From Symsagittifera roscoffensis (Eukaryota; Xenacoelomorpha; Acoela; Convolutidae): a DNA stretch of 64,000 nt. The stretch covers positions 93,099,845 through 93,163,844 of the forward strand of contig NC_087062.1 of NCBI RefSeq assembly GCF_963678635.1. The letters are read 5' to 3'. Shown piece by piece: positions 59,101 through 64,000 of this stretch (positions are counted from its first letter, which is position 1; each line of letters opens with the position of its first letter). The translations under genes and the position numbers were made by a program. Under the pieces are notes generated by a model. That model ran no database searches. It was not told the origin of the DNA and saw only the letters and a program-made list of their open reading frames with translations.

Positions 59101-59732
59101 ATTTGACGAACTTGGAAGACACCGAACTCGGTGCTAAATATAATTATCAATCTTATCGTGTTGAAGCACGAAATTATCTCACAAAAGCACATCCAAATTT
59201 GACATTTTTCTTTAGCCGGACCATACAAAGTTACAAACTATGGTACAGAAACTTCAGTGGTATAAGCGCAGATAGTAATCGACAGGAATGGGAAAAACTT
59301 ATACGGCAAGCTTACTTTGAATTTGTACCTTATGCTTTGAACTTTACCACTGGGGTATTTATGTTAGAGATTCCACATGCAATAAATGAGCCGGAAAAGT
59401 GCCTTAAAAAGATCAAAAATTTACACCAGCAAGACTGGTTGAAATATGCCACTCGGTGCCAAGAATCACTTGAATACGACAGTGGAGTCGAATTTATGAG
59501 AAAGTTGTTCAAAGAGCTGCAACAAACTTACAAAAGGTTCCACTACATCGACCTTGGGCCCTTAATTTTTCATAACCAATCAGACTCGTTTGTTTTTGAT
59601 TCTGTCGATGATGGTGTTTTAGTATGGAGGAACGCAGGCCATATTAGCACCAAGTTTGCGAAAAAAAAGCTTGGCGTTTTAGCAGTTGAAATTATAAAAC
59701 AGAATATTCACTTGAATAGTTTCACCAATTAG
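56164..59732 (+). CDS. Membrane O-acyltransferase with C-terminal SGNH domain (OafA/oac type), two exons, 676 aa
   Basis: Exons 56164-57162 and 58701-59732, phase 0, with a GC donor (CAG|GCAGGG) and AAAG acceptor. Exon 1 is an acyltransferase-3 domain with about ten hydrophobic segments. It has the family's R-X10-H motif (Arg18, His29) and a WSLSIEEQFYF block from Trp145. Exon 2 starts with two more hydrophobic segments, then an SGNH hydrolase-like domain with GDSH (Ser435) and a late His (His647). Bacterial OafA/YrhL and nematode oac proteins share this layout; they transfer acyl groups across a membrane onto sugars or lipids. The usual Asp three residues before the last His reads Asn644. 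The start is the first ATG after an acceptor (TTTTTTTCAG, 56147), so an upstream non-coding or trans-spliced leader exon is likely. Substrate unknown. Confidence 0.85.
57345..57660 (+). repeat. ~300-bp dispersed repeat copy in acyltransferase intron
   Basis: TTTTTGGCCGACCGACCCTAAAATTTTCC, CTTCGGCGCCAATATATACTAAC, GGGGGAGCGCGCGCC and a GGTCGACCTAAAAAAAAAAGG block, ending with a C-rich CCGCCCCCCC. Nearly the same as 48715-49030. Confidence 0.8.
58117..58339. mobile_element. hAT-like MITE, copy 1 (223 bp, 8-bp TSD)
   Basis: Ends GGCTCTTTTCCAGTT and AACTGGAAAAAAGCC are terminal inverted repeats. They are flanked by an exact 8-bp duplication AATACTTG (58109-58116 and 58340-58347). Next to the ends lie a C tract and a complementary G tract. 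An 8-bp duplication is the mark of hAT-superfamily transposition. No coding capacity. It sits in the acyltransferase intron. Confidence 0.93.
58510..58668. repeat. Short inverted-repeat element with poly-C tract
   Basis: TTAACTATTTCCCCCTCTTTGC at 58515 is mirrored by GCAAAAAGGGGAAATAGTTAA at 58645. A run of about 18 C lies beside the right arm. It lies 32 bases upstream of acyltransferase exon 2. Confidence 0.65.
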
Positions 59733-59747
59733 TTGAAAAAACTGGAG

Positions 59748-59917
59748 GCTCTTTTTCCTCTTCCCCCACTTGCAAATTTTCAAAATTAATTATCTCACAT
59801 TGCCCGATTCTTACACTAATTGTAATGTGGACTAGTAATTAGGTCATGACAAACATATTTGGTCTCGTTACTCCAAAAAGTTGATGCTTATGTGAGGTGG
59901 GGGAAATAAAAAGGGCC
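59748..59917. mobile_element. 170-bp MITE just after the acyltransferase stop codon
   Basis: GGCTCTTTTTCCTCTTCCCCCAC at the left and a diverged inverted match (GTGGGGGAAATAAAAAGGGCC) at the right. The terminal GGCTCTTTT is shared with the hAT-like MITEs. The flanking 8-mers (AAACTGGA and AAGTTTGA) agree at 5 of 8 positions, so the target duplication is at best decayed. Confidence 0.65.
59905..59910 (+). terminator. Possible poly(A) signal of the acyltransferase, within a MITE
   Basis: The first AATAAA after the stop codon is 172 bases downstream, and lies in the right end of the MITE at 59748-59917. If used, the gene takes its 3' end from a transposon. Confidence 0.45.
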
Positions 59918-60824
59918 AAGTTTGAATGTTTAAATTAAAAAACAAAACTCAGATTCATAATTGCGCAGTTGATTCTTTTGAGATCCGTATTTGAAACGCT
60001 TGCATTATCGCCCTAAATAATGTTTCTAGCCATATTTCAATGAAAACATCGCCGTATATGATTTTGTTTCGATCGACTGATTGCATCATAATTTCAAATT
60101 GTGTCTTAGAAATTACCAAAGCTTTTGACACTATTTTTCTCCAATAAAAACCAAATTTACCAAAAATTTACCAAAAATCTACTTATGGCACATGCTCAAA
60201 TATATTTTTTTGACCGTTATACAGTCTAACACGTTTATTTGAATTCAAAAAGCATGATACATCGATCAATTTGAAAGCCAAAATTTTGAACCGCAGCAAA
60301 AAATGTATTCTAAGAAAACTATTTGATAACAGCAAAATGTTTGGTGACAAGAACAAAGAAAACAGATAACAGAAAAAAATAATCCTTCTACGGCAAATCC
60401 TGAGATTAAAATTGAGCATGAACAATTAATTAAAATTTATTCAGTTTTCTTATGTCAAAAAAACAACAAAATGTTGTAACAGAATTTTCAAATAAGCCAA
60501 ATTTGGTAACGTGGCAGTGTGACTACTCTCACCTTTACACTTGAAAAGTTTTGCATGTTTATTGTTGATTGTCTTTTTTATCAGCAAAAAATGGTGAATT
60601 TAAGTTTAACAATCTTAAAGAGCTCTCTTTTGATAGTTTTATGTTGACCAAATTCGTTTCGAGCCTGTACAATGGCAATAGTCATCATATTTTATTTTTT
60701 GTTTTGCACAAGGCGTGGGGTTTTAATTTGACAAGGCGTGATTGCAAAAGTGGAAGCTTTGGTCCACCTTGAAAAAAAGCAATTTCTCAACGAGAAAGCA
60801 GCGGTTTGGAAAAATGTTACGTTT

Positions 60825-61497
60825 CTACTATGATAGAGTGGTCCCTTGAAAACAATCAGGTCCCTTGCGAATAGGACACACAGATGTCTGAAATGCTTAA
60901 CAATTATAATCTCGCCGTTCAGAAAGATGTCGCAGTATATTTTCAAACAAATTTTAAGTTTCTTTGTTTCGTAAAACTTCTCCCCTCAACATTTTAAAGT
61001 GGAAAATTCAAAAAAATTCAAAAAGCCAATCCAATTATGTTTGTTAAATCGTAAAATAAGTTGAAGCTATCATACTTCTTGGGCTCTTTTCCAGTTCCCC
61101 CCCCCCCCCCCCCACCTTTCGAAATACTGAGTTTTATGTTTGTTTTACGTGTTATTATTGCTAAATGCGTGATGTTACGCTGTAAAGTATGGAGAACAAA
61201 TCTGTTCACAGTTGTCAATTTGTTTGCCACGCCTAATTTGATTGCATTAACGACAACGTTAAATAGACTTTTCAAAATTGAATTTGAAAGGGTGGACTGG
61301 AAAAGAGCCACTTCTTGGTACAAAAATTATATTAATTACAATTTTTAGTTTGAAAGGTTTCTGACTCAACGTTTTTTGCCAGATTTTTGAAAGGAATAAC
61401 TTATATGCAAACTAGTTTTCAAAAGAATAACATGCCAAACGCATGCGGGACCTGTCTATCATAGTTGCTTTTTCGAGAGACCACTCTATCATAGTAG
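60825..61497. mobile_element. 673-bp TIR element carrying a nested hAT-like MITE
   Basis: Starts CTACTATGATAGAGTGGTC and ends with the inverted match GACCACTCTATCATAGTAG; similarity between the ends goes on for ~30 bases and resumes with (C)AGGTCCC. The hAT-like MITE at 61082-61309 sits inside. The sequences on either side are joined directly in the related stretch at 63.25-63.35 kb, which lacks the element. Confidence 0.8.
61082..61309. mobile_element. hAT-like MITE, copy 2 (228 bp, 8-bp TSD)
   Basis: Same family as 58117-58339, with perfect 14-base ends (GGCTCTTTTCCAGT and its reverse complement) and an exact 8-bp duplication ACTTCTTG at 61074-61081 and 61310-61317. Both copies inserted at sites ending CTTG followed by G. 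Confidence 0.93.
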
Positions 61498-62000
61498 TAC
61501 CAATGTTATAACTGACACAATGTAAACTCTGGGGCGTAGCTGGAGTTCATAAAAACTTCCACAGAAAATTTTTCTGTTCAAACTTTTGCCAAAGCGTCAG
61601 TTTCAGTCAAACCTCAAGACAATGGTTTAAATAAGAAGTCAGGAAAAACAATAAATAAAATAATCATAATAGTTATAATAACAAAAGTCAAAATGTGTTG
61701 TTTTGAATCAAATTTAGGATCAGCATAAAACTAGCGAACGATGCTTAGACATGCCTGATAGCCTTTTGTAGGTCCTGTGGAAATCGCAGACTTCACTTAT
61801 AAAGATGAATCATTAACAAGTATACGCAAAGTATCGATTTGTACTATTAACTAGAATAGAATGACGTTTTTGAGTTTAAAGGTCTGTTTTTGCAAAGGTA
61901 AAGTTTCATAAGATTAGAAATGTGCTAAAATGCGTCATAACTGTTTTTGCGAAGTGTATGAAGCAAAATAACGTTAAGAGATACTCATTTTCTCCAATAG

Positions 62001-62200
62001 NNNNNNNNNNNNNNNNNNNNNNNNNNNNNNNNNNNNNNNNNNNNNNNNNNNNNNNNNNNNNNNNNNNNNNNNNNNNNNNNNNNNNNNNNNNNNNNNNNNN
62101 NNNNNNNNNNNNNNNNNNNNNNNNNNNNNNNNNNNNNNNNNNNNNNNNNNNNNNNNNNNNNNNNNNNNNNNNNNNNNNNNNNNNNNNNNNNNNNNNNNNN
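62001..62200. other. Assembly gap (200 N)
   Basis: Exactly 200 N, so of nominal length. It cuts into the left end of an inverted-repeat element. Confidence 0.98.
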
Positions 62201-62945
62201 AAAAATGCTTGACATACAATTCTCATAAATGGGAAATTTCTTTCCATACAACTCCATACAATTCCATACGTACAGAAAATTGTATGACATCTCTAAAATA
62301 AACATTTTCCCATAAATGGAAATTGTATGATAGGTGTTTTCTCCATTGCCAAAAGTTGTTTTTTGTTCCTAAATTTGTTTTCTGAAAAATTTAGGTTGTG
62401 TTTGCAACCCAACACAAGTGACAAAGACCTTGGCTACTCAAAGTACCAAAGGTTGGGCGGTCTTGCAATTACAATGCATAAAAAAAGACCTGAATTGTCT
62501 TCGAGCTGTCTTTCAACAATGATATTAGAAAAAGTTAGCAAAATTTTTGATTTTTGATTTTTAAAATTATCAGACATTGATCAAGGCATACAAAAACTTG
62601 CCATACAAAAAAAATAGGAATTTTGAGCGTTTTTGAAAAAAAATAATGTGAAAAGAAAAAAAGCCAAAATTTTCGTATCCAGGACTACGTTATGCACACA
62701 AAAAATTAAACTTTGCATACAAAAAATTTTTTTCCGAAAATGTTTGTTTGCGTACAAAATTCGATTTGCGGTTGAAAAAAAAACAAAAAAATTTTTGTGG
62801 CAAATTTTGAAAATTACTTGAAAAAATTTTTGTTTCGCCAAAAATTTTATTTTTCGAAAATGTATGAAAATTATATGACAAGCATTTTCTCCATACACCT
62901 GATGTATGGAAATATATGACAAGCGTTTTGGGTGTATGGAGGTCA
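62201..62945. repeat. Inverted-repeat region beside the gap
   Basis: AAAAATGCTTGACATACAATT at the gap edge is mirrored by AATTATATGACAAGCATTTTC at 62869-62890. Units with TTGTATGA and CCATAC recur at both ends. Probably a MITE whose left end is partly lost in the gap. Confidence 0.5.
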
Positions 62946-63249
62946 ACCCTGCTAAACATGACCATTAAAAGAGTCACATCTGATGGGGTGGTATAGTGAT
63001 TACTCTCCCATTTCTATACTTCACTAGCTAAAAACTGTCGTGCAAGTTTTTGTTGATTCGAAATTTACAATAAACAAATATTTGTGATTTTGATTATAAA
63101 GTGAACATTTTTAAAAGTTTTCGATAGTTAATTTAGATTTAACACAAATTCTTACAGCCTGGGAATATCAATAGTTCAAAAATTATCGTAATTCTCTTTT
63201 CTTGTTTTTGACAGGGTGTGTCGGGAAAAATTGGTATTTTTTGGTTTTT

Positions 63250-63840
63250 CTTGAAAAAAAACAAGCTATGAGAGCAAGCAGTGATTTGAAAAAATGCTCG
63301 TTTTTTTTTTACCTGATACAAAAGACTCGGTAGGGCTAAGTTAGAATTCTTACAGTTTCCCTCAAAACACATCTGCGTTAAAGTTTTCATAGTACGTCGT
63401 TTCTTTTCAGAGCGCCAGAAAAAAAAACATTTTTTTATTCGAAGAGTCGAGCATAAGTATAACCAAAACAATCAAAATAATAACTTTAATCACAATAGTC
63501 AAGTAAAATTGTTTTTGACCAGATCTAGTGTCAACATAGATCAAACAAACTGTGCTTAAAAAACTTTAAAATGCCTGATAGTTTTTTATAGATCCTCTAA
63601 AAATATAGAAACGTCAATGAAAATGATTATTTATTAACAAATATAAGCAGAAGAGATTGTTTTTAACAAATATACGCCATTTGTATTATTAAATAGATAG
63701 GGATGACCTGATTAGATTGAAAGGTCTGTTTTGTAAAAGCCAAGTGTTTAAAAACTAGGAGAGTGTTAAAATGCGTCATATTTGTATTTGCTAAGAGCAT
63801 GAAACATATTAACTATAAAGGATTGTCATTTTTTACAGTA
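63250..63840. repeat. Diverged duplicated segment, copy 2 (uninterrupted)
   Basis: The counterpart of 60765-62000. At 63300-63312 it runs straight through (GCTCGTTTTTTTTTTACC) where copy 1 carries the 673-bp TIR element. It therefore serves as an empty site. Confidence 0.6.
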
Positions 63841-64000
63841 GAAGCCGTTTGCTTTCAAAATGTTTGATTTGTTGACACGTAAAAAATATTTAAAAGAGGA
63901 AATTTTTTAGCCGTGCAGTAGCGATCTTGGGTAAGGAAGATACGCCCCTCTTCAAGAATTTCAGCAATGACCATATTAAGATTCCTAAGCAAAGGTCTAA

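Larger units (their letters stand above)
60765..62000. repeat. Diverged duplicated segment, copy 1 (interrupted)
   Basis: 60765-60824 and 61498-62000 correspond in order to 63250-63840. Shared landmarks: TTGAAAAAAAGCAA, ATGCCTGATAG, ATTAACAA, AAAGGTCTGTTTT and AAAATGCGTCATA. The 60825-61497 element splits this copy. The copies have diverged strongly. Confidence 0.65.

Noticed and set aside
62581-62946. 121-codon open frame on the - strand
   Set aside because: Rich in Phe and Lys from an A/T-rich inverted-repeat region; no family features.
1-64000. CRISPR array, tRNA, rRNA or snRNA genes
   Set aside because: No evenly spaced short repeats with unique spacers, and no tRNA-like A/B boxes or rRNA-like conserved blocks noticed by eye. 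A tRNAscan or Infernal run would be decisive.

Overview
This is AT-rich DNA from an intron-bearing animal genome. It holds three spliced protein-coding genes, all on the + strand, separated and interrupted by long repeat-filled DNA. Two 200-base runs of N (6458-6657 and 62001-62200) mark scaffold gaps. No bacterial-type operons, rRNA, tRNA or CRISPR arrays were recognised. The species cannot be fixed from the sequence. An ABCG half-transporter, a RING/B-box (TRIM-like) gene and an oac/OafA-type acyltransferase point to a metazoan. The unusual share of GC-AG introns and the many TIR elements would suit a repeat-rich tunicate such as a larvacean, but that is only a guess.

Layout: 1-1.7 kb upstream DNA; 1.7-33.0 kb an ABCG half-transporter in 11 exons (575 codons, joins in frame throughout); 33-38.9 kb intergenic DNA with diverged tandem and inverted repeats; 38.9-46.8 kb a two-exon RING/B-box gene with a 5.7-kb intron; 46.9-56.1 kb intergenic DNA with dispersed repeats and two foldback elements; 56.1-59.7 kb a two-exon membrane acyltransferase with a C-terminal SGNH domain; 59.7-64 kb intergenic DNA with MITEs and a diverged duplicated segment.

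The main feature is a 17.5-kb Ty3/gypsy-class LTR retrotransposon (10918-28454) inside the 22.5-kb intron 7 of the ABCG gene, in the same orientation. It has ~408-bp LTRs (TG...CA) that are roughly 95% identical by eye, a 4-bp target duplication (ATTT), a primer-binding site, and gag, protease, RT, RNase H and integrase remains. It also has a Pro/Ser/Thr-rich ORF, an env-like region, and three further ORFs between env and the 3' LTR (about 420 codons with one stop, 111 codons, and about 118 codons with one stop) that I do not recognise. gag-pol is broken by several frameshifts and stops, so this is an old, inactive copy. Its 5' part contains a duplicated leader/gag start split by a ~322-bp dispersed repeat that recurs at 52.2 kb.

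The small repeats form recognisable families: hAT-like MITEs with exact 8-bp target duplications (58.1 and 61.1 kb); a 673-bp TIR element that carries one of those MITEs and has an apparent empty-site relative at 63.3 kb; ~450-bp intronic elements with AAGAGTC-type ends in the ABCG introns; a diverged ~150-190-bp tandem family in both orientations (7.6-9.1, 34.4-35.9, 48.1-48.7 kb); a ~300-bp family with a head-to-head inverted pair (36.8-38.0 kb); and a 464-bp palindrome built from ATCTTGCAAG units (50.05-50.51 kb). At least three introns in the three genes appear to use GC rather than GT at the 5' splice site.
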